64,000 nucleotides of DNA from Pelagicoccus enzymogenes (GTDB lineage Bacteria; Verrucomicrobiota; Verrucomicrobiia; Opitutales; Opitutaceae). Below the pieces are notes generated by a model. It was not told the DNA's origin. It saw only the letters and a list, made by a program, of their open reading frames with translations, and made no database searches. The stretch is from positions 372,001-436,000 of the forward strand of contig NZ_JACYFG010000002.1 of NCBI RefSeq assembly GCF_014803405.1. The letters run 5' to 3'. Shown piece by piece: positions 1 to 9,484 of the stretch (positions within the stretch are counted from its first letter, which is position 1; every line of letters begins with the position of its first letter). Position numbers and translations under genes: made by a program.

Positions 1-798
1 GCGGCCTCCATCCAACAGACCTCGGCCGCCCTTTCCGAGCTTTCCAGTACGACTTCACGCAACGCCGCCAACGCCTCCAAGGCCCGCAACATGGCGAACG
101 AAACGCGCGCCGCCGCCGAGGACGGTTCCGAGGGCATGCATGAAATGTTCGAGGCGATGAACGCCATCAAGGCTTCCAGCGACAACATCGCCAACATCAT
201 CAAGGCCATCGACGAAATCGCCTTCCAAACCAACATCCTAGCGCTTAACGCAGCCGTCGAAGCGGCTCGCGCTGGCGAGGCCGGCGCCGGTTTCGCCGTG
301 GTCGCCGACGAAGTACGCAATCTCGCCCAACGTTGCGCCGCAGCCGCAAAAGACACCGCTTCCCAAATCGAGGATTCCATCCAACGCTCCGAACGCGGGG
401 TGGAAATCTCCAACCGCGTTGGCGAGAGCTTCGACAACATTCTCGGCAAAGCTCGTAACGTAAACGAGATCGTCGAGGAAATTTCCGCAGCCAGCCAAGA
501 GCAGACCAACAGCATCTCCCAAATCAATACCGCCGTCAGCGAGCTCGACCGCGACATCCAAGCAAACTCCGCCACCGCAGAGGAGACGGCCAGCACCTCC
601 GAAGAACTCTCTTCACAAGCCGAGATGCTGCAGCAAACCGTGCTCGACCTGCAACGCATCCTAAGCGGACAAAGCCAGTCGGCCGCCGCGCAAAGCTTCG
701 CCGCCGCGCCCCGCCGGGCCGCCTGCGCAAAAAAGACAGATTGGGACAGCTTCGACCTGAGCTCAGATCGCTCCAAGGACGAAGTCCTCTTCAACTAA
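1..798 (+). CDS. Methyl-accepting chemotaxis protein, C-terminal part (5' end outside window)
   Basis: The reading frame is open from base 1, so the sensory and membrane parts lie outside the window. What remains is the long antiparallel coiled coil of an MCP signalling domain. Its hairpin tip is recognisable as [20 protein letters not shown] followed by [16 protein letters not shown], the region that binds CheA and CheW. Flanking Ala/Glu/Gln-rich helices carry likely methylation sites. Close to the C-terminus (bases 739-753) is DWDSF, which resembles the NWE(S/T)F pentapeptide that tethers CheR/CheB in some receptors. Here it lies about 15 residues before the end rather than at it. A hairpin follows the stop codon. 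The family assignment is certain; the stimulus is unknown. Confidence 0.95.
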   Translation, partial: AASIQQTSAALSELSSTTSRNAANASKARNMANETRAAAEDGSEGMHEMFEAMNAIKASSDNIANIIKAIDEIAFQTNILALNAAVEAARAGEAGAGFAVVADEVRNLAQRCAAAAKDTASQIEDSIQRSERGVEISNRVGESFDNILGKARNVNEIVEEISAASQEQTNSISQINTAVSELDRDIQANSATAEETASTSEELSSQAEMLQQTVLDLQRILSGQSQSAAAQSFAAAPRRAACAKKTDWDSFDLSSDRSKDEVLFN

Positions 799-816
799 AA
801 AGCCATTTTGCGAGAC

Positions 817-840
817 AGCCGTATCCACGAGGATACGGCT
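817..840 (+). terminator. Hairpin after the chemotaxis receptor gene
   Basis: A perfect 10-bp inverted repeat (AGCCGTATCC / GGATACGGCT) with an ACGA loop starts 18 bases after the MCP stop codon and is followed by a weakly T-rich stretch (AATTTCTGT). It is probably the transcription terminator of the receptor gene, although the T-tract is poor. Confidence 0.65.
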
Positions 841-1125
841 AATTTCTGTAAGAAATGCTATCCCTGCTGCTCCACAGGATTCCCATCTCAGAAGAGCAGG
901 ACTTGGTTGTCCAAAGGCGGGGTAGCCTCAAGCGGCTTGCCTTGGTTAACCCCAGCCACCGCGAAATCCCTGATGACAATTCCACTAACAGCGCGGATTA
1001 GCTCGCCAGCATTGTCATCCCAAATCCTTAAGTACTTACTCAGTTAGAACTTGAATTCCTTGTTGAGCACGTAATTCTCACCTTCGCACGACCCGTGCGT
1101 AAACCCAAAGTAATCAGATCATACT
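841..1125. other. Intergenic region without a recognisable gene
   Basis: About 285 bases between the MCP hairpin and the DUF3015-like gene. A short open frame at 808-1047 has no start context and no recognisable protein features, and it runs through the hairpin. The promoter of the downstream gene should lie here, but no convincing -35/-10 pair was identified. Confidence 0.5.
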
Positions 1126-1593
1126 ATGAAAAAACTATCTCTTCTCGCCCTCTCCGCCGCTGCTCTTTCCCTTTCCACCGCCGCAAACGCTCGCACCTTC
1201 GCTGAAATCTACACAGATTGCGGACTCGGCGCCTTGATCGCCCCCAACAACGACGCCGTAGCCGCGGTAACCAACGTGACTTGGGACTGGGGAACAACCG
1301 CCATCAGCTCCAACGTAAGCAGCCCAGACAGCTGCGCAGGTGGCCAGGAGTCGACTGCATCCTTCATCTACCAATCCTACGACGCGATTGCAGCTGATCT
1401 GGCGAGCGGCGAAGGCAAGCACCTCACAGCGCTTCTCGAAATCGCTGGCTACGCCTCCGAAGACCAAGCTCAAGCCGCCGCGTTCTTGCGCCAAGACTTT
1501 GCCGAAGCAGTCGCTTCCGAAACCTACAACAGCTTGACTCACTACCAAAAGGTCGAGCAACTCTACGGTCTGGTTTACGGAAGCAACGTATAA
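1126..1593 (+). CDS. DUF3015-like exported protein
   Basis: A 155-residue protein with a clear Sec signal peptide (MKKLSLLALSAAALSLSTAANA, residues 1-22). The mature part begins with a DCGLGALI segment followed by NVTWDWGTTAISSN and a later Cys in SSPDSCAG. This Cys-Gly-Leu-Gly start and the TT..ISSN block resemble the DUF3015 family of small periplasmic proteins of unknown function. Two cysteines could form a disulfide. The next gene encodes a DUF4105/Lnb protein; from memory these two families are often neighbours in Gram-negative bacteria, which supports the call. A strong terminator between the two genes suggests this one is expressed at a higher level than its partner. Confidence 0.7.
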   Translation: MKKLSLLALSAAALSLSTAANARTFAEIYTDCGLGALIAPNNDAVAAVTNVTWDWGTTAISSNVSSPDSCAGGQESTASFIYQSYDAIAADLASGEGKHLTALLEIAGYASEDQAQAAAFLRQDFAEAVASETYNSLTHYQKVEQLYGLVYGSNV

Positions 1594-1638
1594 GCGCGTC
1601 CATCACCCTCTTTGGGAATCGATAGACTTCGACATTCC

Positions 1639-1670
1639 AGCTGCTGCGGTTTCTATCGCAGCAGCTTTTT
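1639..1670 (+). terminator. Rho-independent terminator / attenuator between DUF3015-like and DUF4105 genes
   Basis: A perfect 10-bp stem (AGCTGCTGCG / CGCAGCAGCT) with an 8-base loop is followed directly by a run of T. It lies 46 bases after the DUF3015-like stop codon and 27 bases before the next start, so read-through would set the expression of the downstream genes. Confidence 0.85.
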
Positions 1671-1696
1671 CATGCCCAGCTTCCCCTTGTTCCGTA

Positions 1697-3607
1697 GTGC
1701 ACCAGCAGTCTCCCAAGCAATCCCCGGTCTTCCTCTCGCTACTTGTCCTCGTTGCTGCTCTCGCAGCTGCCTCGCTCCAAGCGAGCGACGAGCTGTTGAT
1801 CGAACAACTAATCCTCGACGCCCAAGACCAATCGCTGCACGAGCAACGCACCTGGCGACGCCTCCTGCACTTCAGAGACGGAGCGAAAAAGAGCGAAATC
1901 AAATCGGAGGAGTTTTTCCTCTCGGCTGCAGGAAAGTCCGACCCACAGGCAGAATTGGAAGCAACCCTAAGGGCCTATTTCGTTTCGGACGAGGAGAAGC
2001 CAAACAACAGCGCTCGCTGCCGCTTTCCCGCCCGCTACTACTGGCTATCGAAGTACATCGACCTACCCGGCTACGATCCGCGAGCATCCGATTGCCCGCG
2101 CTTCAACCGCTGGGCCCTTCTCGATAAAGTCGACTCCATAAGCCTGTACTTGGTCAGTGGATACTTCGGAAATCCCGCATCCACTTTTGGGCATTCGCTT
2201 CTCAAGCTAAACACTTCGGACAAGTCAGGAGAATCAGATTTCTTCGATCTGACCATCAATTTCGGGGCGATGGTACCGGAAGGCGAACTCATCCCCCTCT
2301 ACGTTTTCAGGGGCTTGACAGGAGGATACGACGCCGGTTTTTCGGACCAATACTACTATACGCAAGACAGGGTCTACACCCGCACGGAATTCCGCGACAT
2401 CTGGGACTATCGATTAAACCTCACCGAAGAGGAACGCACCCTTCTCATCCTGCATATCTGGGAAATAATCGGGAAAAAGTTCACCTACTACTTTCTGAAA
2501 CAGAATTGCGCCTACCGAATTGCCGACCTGGTCGATCTCGTAGTTGAAGAGCCAATACTGACCAACGCAAATGCGTGGTACGTCCCAGTCGAACTTTTTC
2601 ATCGCATCGTAGAAATCGACGAAAAACGCATCCAATCAGGTCAACCGCGACTTATCGAACAGATTGAGACGATCCCATCGAACCAACGAAACCTCTACCA
2701 TTCCTTGGCGGGCTTGAGCGAAGAAGAACGCCAAGCCGTCTTCGAGACCATAAAACAAAAAGAGGACACTGACTTTTCGAAGATAAAAAAACTTGGGCCA
2801 AGCGGGCAAGCAAGGGCCTTGGATTCACTCCTCGCCTACCAACAGTACCTTAAAGCGGGTGAAGGCCCCGAAGCCAGCGAAGAACGAAAAGCTGCCATTC
2901 GCGCCATCCTCATCCAACGCTTGCAACTTCCCAAATCGAACTCAGCGAACAAGACAAAGCCCTCTCTGCCCATGACCCCAACCCAAGGCAGCCGCCCCAT
3001 GCTCCTCGCGGCTGGAGTCGGGTCAGACTCTAGCGACGACCTCTATTTCAAGGCTGATTGGACCGCCTTCAGCCAGGACTCCCTTTCGCCCAACTCCCTC
3101 GAGGGAGGCGAGCTCGTAGCCCTCAGCGCCAGCATCGGTTGGAGCGAAGAGGACGTCTTCCTCGATAGCTTGGAATTCATTCGCGTTACGAAACTAAACA
3201 CTCCGCCTCTGAGCATCCCCGGAGAGCCCAAATCCTCATGGCAACTCCGCATCGCCACCGACCGAGTTGATGTGGACGGCGGCGATGCGCTGGATTGGAA
3301 TTCCACTTTTGGCTACGGCAGGGCATGGAAATTCGGAAATTCGACTCGTTTCAGAGCTCTCCTCCACGGCGAACTCCATAGCGTGGGAGAGGAGTTTCGG
3401 CTACTTCCACAGATCGGTTTATCCAGTAATTGGAAGAATGTCCGAGCCGAGCTCACCTTGGGCAGCGAGTGGGACGAAGCCAAGTCAGCCGAGCTTGTCT
3501 GGAGCGCTCAAGCCCAATACCAAATGAAGCAAAACCAAGCCATACGCCTGAAGACGGAAAACAGGCACTCCAACCGCCACTCCCTCTCGTTCGTTTTCTA
3601 CTGGTAA
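1697..3607 (+). CDS. Lnb N-terminal periplasmic domain (DUF4105) protein with C-terminal barrel-like region
   Basis: A 636-residue exported protein starting at GTG, with a hydrophobic signal segment at residues 10-30 (LSLLVLVAALAAASLQA). The central part (about residues 140-300) matches the Lnb N-terminal/DUF4105 domain: YLVSGYFGNPASTFGHSLL, FDLTINFGA, YYYTQDRVYTRTEFRDIWDY and LKQNCAYRIADLVD. His166 in FGHS and Cys271 in QNCAYR are in the order seen in circularly permuted NlpC/P60-like enzymes, so a thiol hydrolase or acyltransferase activity is possible (inference). The last ~200 residues have alternating polar/hydrophobic patterns and end in FVFYW, as in outer-membrane beta strands. The hydrolase gene follows after 10 bases. 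The biochemical role is not established. Confidence 0.8.
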   Translation: MHQQSPKQSPVFLSLLVLVAALAAASLQASDELLIEQLILDAQDQSLHEQRTWRRLLHFRDGAKKSEIKSEEFFLSAAGKSDPQAELEATLRAYFVSDEEKPNNSARCRFPARYYWLSKYIDLPGYDPRASDCPRFNRWALLDKVDSISLYLVSGYFGNPASTFGHSLLKLNTSDKSGESDFFDLTINFGAMVPEGELIPLYVFRGLTGGYDAGFSDQYYYTQDRVYTRTEFRDIWDYRLNLTEEERTLLILHIWEIIGKKFTYYFLKQNCAYRIADLVDLVVEEPILTNANAWYVPVELFHRIVEIDEKRIQSGQPRLIEQIETIPSNQRNLYHSLAGLSEEERQAVFETIKQKEDTDFSKIKKLGPSGQARALDSLLAYQQYLKAGEGPEASEERKAAIRAILIQRLQLPKSNSANKTKPSLPMTPTQGSRPMLLAAGVGSDSSDDLYFKADWTAFSQDSLSPNSLEGGELVALSASIGWSEEDVFLDSLEFIRVTKLNTPPLSIPGEPKSSWQLRIATDRVDVDGGDALDWNSTFGYGRAWKFGNSTRFRALLHGELHSVGEEFRLLPQIGLSSNWKNVRAELTLGSEWDEAKSAELVWSAQAQYQMKQNQAIRLKTENRHSNRHSLSFVFYW

Positions 3608-3617
3608 TCCCGGCTCT

Positions 3618-4511
3618 ATGAACCGACTTCTAAAACGCCCCAGCAATCCGCTAATCATCCCCCTCCTCCTCGGTCTGCTCCTGTCCGGCTGCGCCAACCA
3701 ACTCTTTTACCATCCTGACAAAGAGGATTACCGCTCGCCCAGGCAAGATGGATACACCTTCGAAGAGAGCTACTTCGAATCTGAAGATGGCACAAAACTC
3801 CACACTTGGCGCATACCCGCGATCGGAGAGGAAAAAGGCTCTGTGCTTCATTTCCATGGAAACGCCCAAAACCTAAGCTCCCATTACGCCTTCGTCTCTT
3901 GGTTACCAAAAAACGGATACACCCTCTACTTGTTTGACTACAGAGGCTACGGTAAGTCTGAGGGTGTCACCTCAAGAAAAGGTCTCTACCAAGATTCTGT
4001 CGCCGCCCTTCGATACTTCGAAAAGCAAACAGAGGGAAAAACAAGTCCACGATTCGTAATCGCCCAAAGCCTAGGAGCCGCGAACGCGATCGTTGCCATC
4101 GCCCAAACGAGCGATCTCAAGATCGATGGAATCGTATCCGATTCCGCATTTTCATCCTACCAGGCAATCGCATCCGAAAAGCTGGGCAAATCCCCTCTAA
4201 AGCTCAGCCTTCCATTGCTCGTTAGCTCTGGATTCGACCCGATCGACTGGGTCGACAAACTCGATGGAACGCCTATCGCCTTCGTCCACGGAACCGCCGA
4301 CAAAGTCGTTTCAGACAAACATGTCGACCTCCTCTACGCAAAAGCGAAGCACCCGAAACTCCTCTGGATCATTGAGGGCGGGCAGCACACCAATGCGCTC
4401 ACGACGAACCGAGAAATCTTCATCCCGCGCATTCTTCGCTTCTTCGATCAGTGCACCTCAAACGATTTCCCGGAAAACGAACCTGAGCCATCGCCCGCCT
4501 CAGACAGCTGA
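3618..4511 (+). CDS. Alpha/beta hydrolase lipoprotein (BEM46/serine aminopeptidase type)
   Basis: A 297-residue protein with a type II signal peptide: a hydrophobic stretch ending in LLSGC places the lipidated Cys near residue 25, so it should be membrane-anchored. The rest is an alpha/beta hydrolase: oxyanion region VLHFHGNAQNLSSHY, FDYRGYGKSEG, nucleophile elbow AQSLGAANA (Ala replaces the first Gly of GxSxG), acid in HGTADKVV and His in EGGQHTN. The catalytic triad appears intact. The gene is 10 bases after the DUF4105 gene and probably co-transcribed with it. The substrate is unknown; lipid or acyl ester is an inference from its location. Confidence 0.88.
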   Translation: MNRLLKRPSNPLIIPLLLGLLLSGCANQLFYHPDKEDYRSPRQDGYTFEESYFESEDGTKLHTWRIPAIGEEKGSVLHFHGNAQNLSSHYAFVSWLPKNGYTLYLFDYRGYGKSEGVTSRKGLYQDSVAALRYFEKQTEGKTSPRFVIAQSLGAANAIVAIAQTSDLKIDGIVSDSAFSSYQAIASEKLGKSPLKLSLPLLVSSGFDPIDWVDKLDGTPIAFVHGTADKVVSDKHVDLLYAKAKHPKLLWIIEGGQHTNALTTNREIFIPRILRFFDQCTSNDFPENEPEPSPASDS

Positions 4512-4642
4512 CCTAATCGAGCTTTCACTCCGCCTTCCTCGTAGGCTTTCACTCTCCCTTCAAAGGCGACAGTGCATGGTTACAGGGACCTAAACCGGCC
4601 GCAGCACGCCGCCTTTGCCGCTTTGATCAACCTAGCGGAAAC

Positions 4643-6628
4643 CTAATCAGTGGCGTCTGCCCCAGACTCGCCCAGCTCAACTTTCAGCCTGTAATAATAG
4701 GCCAGCCAATCCCTCGGAACCTCGTAGGATACCCCTCCTGCGAAAGGGCTCTCAATTGCCTCGAAACCTGGAACGGCCAGCCAGTTCGCAAGGTCTTGCG
4801 AACGCTCCAGAGTAAAAGCCCGATCTGGCGTGAGCGCCCACAAAAGACTGTATCCAAATTCAGGATCGCTCGAACCGAATCGTAGCAGAGCAATCCGACT
4901 AGCCGGATTCGTCGGATCCGTATTGGCAAGGTATTCCTCGGCTGTCGTGTAACCATCCCGGTCATGGTCTACGGCGTCAACGCCTAGTATCCGGGCATCG
5001 AAACCAAAAGACTCCAACCACCAATATGGCGTCCCTAAAACCGTGCCTTCAAAGGGCAGCACTTCCCACGAGTACGTCTTCAAAGCCCCTTTCTTCACCA
5101 CTGAATCGTCATAGCTCCATTCCGCGCTCAAGGTCTTCGTCCCTCCACCCAGCTGCCCTCGACTCAAGGCAAACGCCGTACCTTCCGCACCGTTCAAGAG
5201 CTCTCCATCAAGATACCAACGTACGCGATTTCCCGAAAATTCAGGCAAGGCCAGGGAGAACGACTTCACGTTCGCGACCAATACCGGGGTCTCCCCCAAG
5301 GGCCTTCTCGCGTAGCCGAGCTCGTCGCCAAGCAACTCGAAATAACGCTGCACATGCCGCTCCACGCACACCTTGCAAAAGGGGCTGCTGATCGACCTCA
5401 TCATACAATGGCGCTGCGGCCGGTAGACACCGAACTCCTTGTACTTCGCCCCCTCGAAAGCCCCTACACGACCGTTCCACTCCGACGCGTCGGGCGTGGG
5501 CACCGGCACGCCGCCGTCCAGCCAATCCGCCCATTTCAAGTTCTCCAAATCCGTATCCACATTTGCCTCACCAGGACGAGACCCGCTCCATCTCTCTCCA
5601 TCCGCATAGTCATACTCGTCCGCCAATCCGGCATACGAATGTCCCACTTCGTGAATGGAAACACGCGGTCCGTTCACGTTCATGGAGTGAACCGCGATCG
5701 AGCCCCCCGAGCCTCCGTACTTGCTTGAGTTGACCATCATCACGATCTGGTCCCATGCCCCCACGCCTAGAGCCTCGTCCGCCGCAGCGCGCGCCAGGGC
5801 GACCCCGTTCCCTTCCGCAACCAGCAAACGTTCGATACCACCACTGTGAAACGCTGTCTGGAAGTAAGTGTCGCGCATCGTTCCATTGGGACCGTCCTCC
5901 TTGGAAGCCCCCCTCTCCGCGCTCACGATCTCCACGACGTGAACGTTCGTGCCATTCAGCAACACATCCCATGGAGCCACGTTCTCAAAAGCCGCAAGGG
6001 TTGCTTCCGCATGCTCGCGATAAAGTCCGCTGTCAATGTCCTCCTGCAGGTAGCCATCTCCCATCAGCACAAAAACCAGCCGCTCCGCATTCGCCCCCGT
6101 GTCGCGTAGTTGATAACTCCCTACCGGCCCCGTTCCGTCCGTCGACAATAAGGCAAGGCGCTCCTCCGGCAAGCTCAAGGAGTAGCTAGATGCAGTCATG
6201 CCATCTGACGCCTCCATCAAAAGGCGAGCGCCCGCCACGGCCTCCGGATCGTCGGGCCCCCAAACCCGAGCGCTCAGCACTCCTGACGGGGGAGTCACCC
6301 AAGAAACGGGGCTCGGCCCCGACTCCGCTAGGGGCACGCTCACCTGCAAGGGCAAGCGAATCTCCGAATCGAGCAGCGTTTCCCCCTGGGCATCGATCCA
6401 CTCCCAGCGGGCAAGCGTCGTCCTTGTGCCAGCGCTTAAAGAGCCTTCCTTGGCTAATGGAGCGACTTTCGCATCCAACAATTCCCATTCACCGGCCGCT
6501 TCGTAGCGCAAGGTCACTTGCCAGATCGACGCACCCTCGACAACTGCAAGCCCCGTGACACCACCGACTGCCGCGAGCCAGCCAAGGAGCAGCGCAACAC
6601 AAAAACGCGAAGGTAACAGAGCGGACAT
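4643..6628 (-). CDS. Exported M64-family (IgA peptidase-like) metalloprotease
   Basis: The start at 6628 (MSALLPSRFC) gives a 661-residue protein with a signal peptide; longer upstream frames would run into the iorB-like gene. The catalytic domain (about residues 180-430) has FVLMGDGY near its start and the zinc site SIHEVGHSYAGLADEY (HExxH with a downstream acidic residue). A Cys-rich stretch follows (HCMMR...PFCKVCVERHV). This is the peptidase M64 layout. Near the C-terminus a DHDRDGYTTAEEYLANTDP segment resembles an EF-hand/thrombospondin-type-3 calcium repeat, followed by a beta domain common on verrucomicrobial secreted proteins. It lies 58 bases downstream of iorB on the same strand and may share its transcript. 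Confidence 0.88.
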   Translation of the reverse strand: MSALLPSRFCVALLLGWLAAVGGVTGLAVVEGASIWQVTLRYEAAGEWELLDAKVAPLAKEGSLSAGTRTTLARWEWIDAQGETLLDSEIRLPLQVSVPLAESGPSPVSWVTPPSGVLSARVWGPDDPEAVAGARLLMEASDGMTASSYSLSLPEERLALLSTDGTGPVGSYQLRDTGANAERLVFVLMGDGYLQEDIDSGLYREHAEATLAAFENVAPWDVLLNGTNVHVVEIVSAERGASKEDGPNGTMRDTYFQTAFHSGGIERLLVAEGNGVALARAAADEALGVGAWDQIVMMVNSSKYGGSGGSIAVHSMNVNGPRVSIHEVGHSYAGLADEYDYADGERWSGSRPGEANVDTDLENLKWADWLDGGVPVPTPDASEWNGRVGAFEGAKYKEFGVYRPQRHCMMRSISSPFCKVCVERHVQRYFELLGDELGYARRPLGETPVLVANVKSFSLALPEFSGNRVRWYLDGELLNGAEGTAFALSRGQLGGGTKTLSAEWSYDDSVVKKGALKTYSWEVLPFEGTVLGTPYWWLESFGFDARILGVDAVDHDRDGYTTAEEYLANTDPTNPASRIALLRFGSSDPEFGYSLLWALTPDRAFTLERSQDLANWLAVPGFEAIESPFAGGVSYEVPRDWLAYYYRLKVELGESGADATD

Positions 6629-6686
6629 AGGGTAGGCCAAAGACAATAGCCCTTCCCTAGAAGACGCAAGAATCTGCTGCCCCGAT

Positions 6687-8861
6687 TCAAAGCAAAGCGC
6701 TGCTTTCGATCGGCAGGTTTCGCAGGCGTCTGCCCGTCGCCGCAAAGATAGCGTTCAATACCGCGGGAGCGAGGGCTGGTACCCCTGGCTCCCCGATCCC
6801 GCCCATCGGACCGTCGTCTTGAAGAAAGTGAACACGGATCTCGGGTGCTTCATTCATTCGGAGCAATTCGAACTGGTCGAAATTGCTTTCCAAAATGCGG
6901 CCGTTCTCGAGGGTAAACCTTCCGTGCTTCAAAGCGCTCAGGGCCCAAACCACCGCCCCCTCGATCTGGTTCTCCGCGAGTTGAGGATTCACGATCAAAC
7001 CGGCGCCCACAAAGACCTCGACCTTGTTCACTCTGAAGTCTCCCTCCCAAACTTCGACCTCTGCAACCTGGGCGACCACCGTCGAACCAAACTTGGAGAG
7101 AGCAATCCCACGGCCCTGATTAGGCGGCAAGGGCGATCGCCAATCCAGGGTCACCTCCACCTTTTCGAAAAGCCGTACCACCCGAGCCAGAATGCTGCCC
7201 CAATAGTCGTCCTGTCCATGTTGCTCCACCGCCTTCCGAGCTTGCTCGAGACGAAACGCCAAGGGATCGCGTCCCGCCAGATGAGCCATCTCGTCGATGA
7301 AAGACTCTTCGGGAAAAGCACCGATATGCTCCACAACGCTCCTCCACGCGCCCGTCGGCACCGGATGGTCAAGCAGGTTGCCCTCTACCTTCCAATCCTT
7401 CAAGCCATAGGGCATGAACCCGCCATGAAGCAGCCACCAATAATCGGGCGAGCCCGTGATCGCATAGCTCGCCGCAAGGGCGCTCAAATCGCCCTTCCGG
7501 TCAAGCCCCGCTTTCCAGACGCTGCGTTCGTAGGGATGGAAGAGATCATGGGCGATATCGTCCTCGCGACTCCAAGTAAGCTTCACCGGTCCCTGCAATC
7601 GATGAGCGATCAAGGCCGCCTCCACTACATAGTCTACCGCAGACCGACGACCAAACGAACCGCCGCACGGGCAACTGTGCATCACGATCTTGTCGACTGG
7701 TATACCCAAGGCTGCAGCAACCGAATCGCAACATCGTTTGATGTCCTGTGAGGAGGTCCATATCACTATCGAGTCCCCATCCGCCGTCGCCGTCGCATTG
7801 AGAGGTTCCATCGGAGCATGAGGCTGAAAATGCGTTTCGTAAACCGCCTCGTGCGTAACTGCCGCAGCTTGCAACACCGTCTCAGGATCTCCCCAATCCG
7901 AGGGCAACTCCGTTTTGAGAAACTCCTTTCGGGCGATGCGTTGCCTCAATGTATCCATATTTACATTACTATTATTCCCTTCCTCCCAAGTAATCTCCAA
8001 GAGCTCGCAGGCTTTGAACGCGTTCCAGGTGGAGTCCGCGACCACCGCTACCCCCGGTTTGTAATACTGATACGGATTCGTAATCCCCTCGGGGGCCTCA
8101 ATTCTAAAAACGGCCTCAACCCCCGGGCGTTCCAAGGCCGCGTCCGCATTGAAACCAAGCAAGCGACCACCCCATACCGGACAGCGAGCAATCGCCGCGT
8201 GGCGCATGCCGGGCAAGCGTTTGTTGATCGAGTACGGCACCCTTCCGGTCGACAGCTCAAAGCTCCGAGCGTTCGGTTTCGGCTTTCCGATAATCTTGAA
8301 AGACGCCGGATCCCTCAGCCGCGGTTCAGCGGGAACTTCCCGCTGCGCCGCTGCCGCTGCCAATTCGTGAAACGGAATACGAACGCCCATGGCAACGCTC
8401 ACCACCGCGCCGTTTTCCGCCTCCAAGGATTTCGGCTCGACCTGCAAACGCTCCGCAGCCACCTGTATCAGCATTTCCCTCACACTCGCGCCAGCCAAAC
8501 GCATGGGCTCCCAGAGGCTCGAAACGGTCCAACTCCCGCCCGTTACCGAACCTTGAGGCGTTTGGTAAAACGCGCTCGTCGCCGCACTCAACTCCATCTG
8601 ATCAACGGTTACCGACTCCCAATCCATGCCCAACTCCTCAGCAAAGAGCATAGCCACTCCCGATGGAGCCCCCTGTCCCATCTCCTGCTTTCCCAATCGG
8701 AGGTGAAGCCCGCCGTCCGGCTTCAGTTCAATGAAGAACCACGGACTGTCCGCCGCGGTTTCAGCGAACGCGGGCTTCTTTTCCTTGCCCGCAAGAAATC
8801 CGCTCACCAACAAGCCGCCCCCGAGGGTACCGGCAACTTTCAGGAAATAGCGACGATTCAT
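6687..8861 (-). CDS. iorB: Molybdopterin-binding subunit of isoquinoline 1-oxidoreductase-like hydroxylase
   Basis: A 724-residue large subunit of the xanthine dehydrogenase/aldehyde oxidase superfamily, IorB type. The start at 8861 gives a twin-arginine signal ([18 protein letters not shown]), implying folded export with its cofactor. Diagnostic stretches include [43 protein letters not shown] and, near the C-terminus, [14 protein letters not shown], whose Glu is the expected catalytic base. The start codon overlaps the stop of the iron-sulfur subunit gene as ATGA, so the two are translationally coupled. No FAD or cytochrome subunit is nearby, so the electron acceptor is not evident. The substrate (an N-heterocycle or aldehyde) cannot be read from the sequence. 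Confidence 0.9.
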   Translation of the reverse strand: MNRRYFLKVAGTLGGGLLVSGFLAGKEKKPAFAETAADSPWFFIELKPDGGLHLRLGKQEMGQGAPSGVAMLFAEELGMDWESVTVDQMELSAATSAFYQTPQGSVTGGSWTVSSLWEPMRLAGASVREMLIQVAAERLQVEPKSLEAENGAVVSVAMGVRIPFHELAAAAAQREVPAEPRLRDPASFKIIGKPKPNARSFELSTGRVPYSINKRLPGMRHAAIARCPVWGGRLLGFNADAALERPGVEAVFRIEAPEGITNPYQYYKPGVAVVADSTWNAFKACELLEITWEEGNNSNVNMDTLRQRIARKEFLKTELPSDWGDPETVLQAAAVTHEAVYETHFQPHAPMEPLNATATADGDSIVIWTSSQDIKRCCDSVAAALGIPVDKIVMHSCPCGGSFGRRSAVDYVVEAALIAHRLQGPVKLTWSREDDIAHDLFHPYERSVWKAGLDRKGDLSALAASYAITGSPDYWWLLHGGFMPYGLKDWKVEGNLLDHPVPTGAWRSVVEHIGAFPEESFIDEMAHLAGRDPLAFRLEQARKAVEQHGQDDYWGSILARVVRLFEKVEVTLDWRSPLPPNQGRGIALSKFGSTVVAQVAEVEVWEGDFRVNKVEVFVGAGLIVNPQLAENQIEGAVVWALSALKHGRFTLENGRILESNFDQFELLRMNEAPEIRVHFLQDDGPMGGIGEPGVPALAPAVLNAIFAATGRRLRNLPIESSALL

Positions 8862-9334
8862 AAGGCATGCTCCTTTCCGGTCTCCGCCGCCGCACGCTTG
8901 ATCGCTTTCCGAATCCGTTTGTAAGTTCCGCAACGGCAGAGGTTACCCGACATCGCCCCATCGATAGCGGCATCGTCCGGAATCTCGATTTGCATCAACA
9001 AAGCCGCCGCCGTCATCATCTGACCGGCTTGGCAATAGCCGCATTGGGCAGTGTTCTCCTCCCGCCACGCCTGCTGGACCGGATGGTCGCCTTGTTCCGA
9101 AAGACCTTCAATCGTCGTGACTGGCATACCTCCAGCCGCGACAACGGGAGTCTGACAAGACCGCACTGCCACTCCGTTCAGGTGAACCGTGCAACAACCG
9201 CAGCGACCGACCCCGCATCCGTACTTGGTGCCAGTCATCCCGAGCAGATCCCTGAGTACCCAGAGGAGCGGCATCTCCGGATCGGCCTCAAGCTCGCGTC
9301 TCGAACCATTTATGTGCAAAGAGATTATTTCCAT
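8858..9334 (-). CDS. iorA: [2Fe-2S] subunit of isoquinoline 1-oxidoreductase-like hydroxylase
   Basis: The start at 9334 ([10 protein letters not shown]) is preceded by a good ribosome-binding site (GGAAGGA) and gives 158 residues, the usual length for this family. The N-terminal plant-type ferredoxin cluster is [17 protein letters not shown] (about residues 37-55) and the C-terminal four-helix cluster is [10 protein letters not shown]...[12 protein letters not shown]. These two clusters pass electrons from the molybdenum centre in the partner subunit. It has no signal peptide and would have to be carried through the Tat pathway with the IorB-like subunit. The gene is first in the operon and overlaps iorB by 4 bases. 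Confidence 0.92.
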   Translation of the reverse strand: MEIISLHINGSRRELEADPEMPLLWVLRDLLGMTGTKYGCGVGRCGCCTVHLNGVAVRSCQTPVVAAGGMPVTTIEGLSEQGDHPVQQAWREENTAQCGYCQAGQMMTAAALLMQIEIPDDAAIDGAMSGNLCRCGTYKRIRKAIKRAAAETGKEHAL

Positions 9335-9445
9335 AGCGATCCTTCCAAAGACACGAAACCTAGGACGCGCTTGAGAACTCAAACGAAAGATCATGAACGG
9401 TCAGCGCGGCCAACCAAGCGTCAGCCAGACGCTATTTTCACTCGA

Positions 9446-9463
9446 TTCGTATCCACGAATCCA
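9446..9463. promoter_or_regulatory. Inverted repeat upstream of the histidine kinase gene
   Basis: GATTCG and CGAATC are separated by TATCCA, and the element ends 21 bases before the kinase start codon at 9485. It could be an operator or a hairpin in the 5' leader. The arms are short, so chance is not excluded. Confidence 0.3.
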
Positions 9464-9484
9464 ATAAACCAATCCCAATTCCCT

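Noticed and set aside
808-1047. 79-codon open frame after the first receptor
   Set aside because: It runs through a hairpin, has no ribosome-binding site and no protein features; treated as intergenic.
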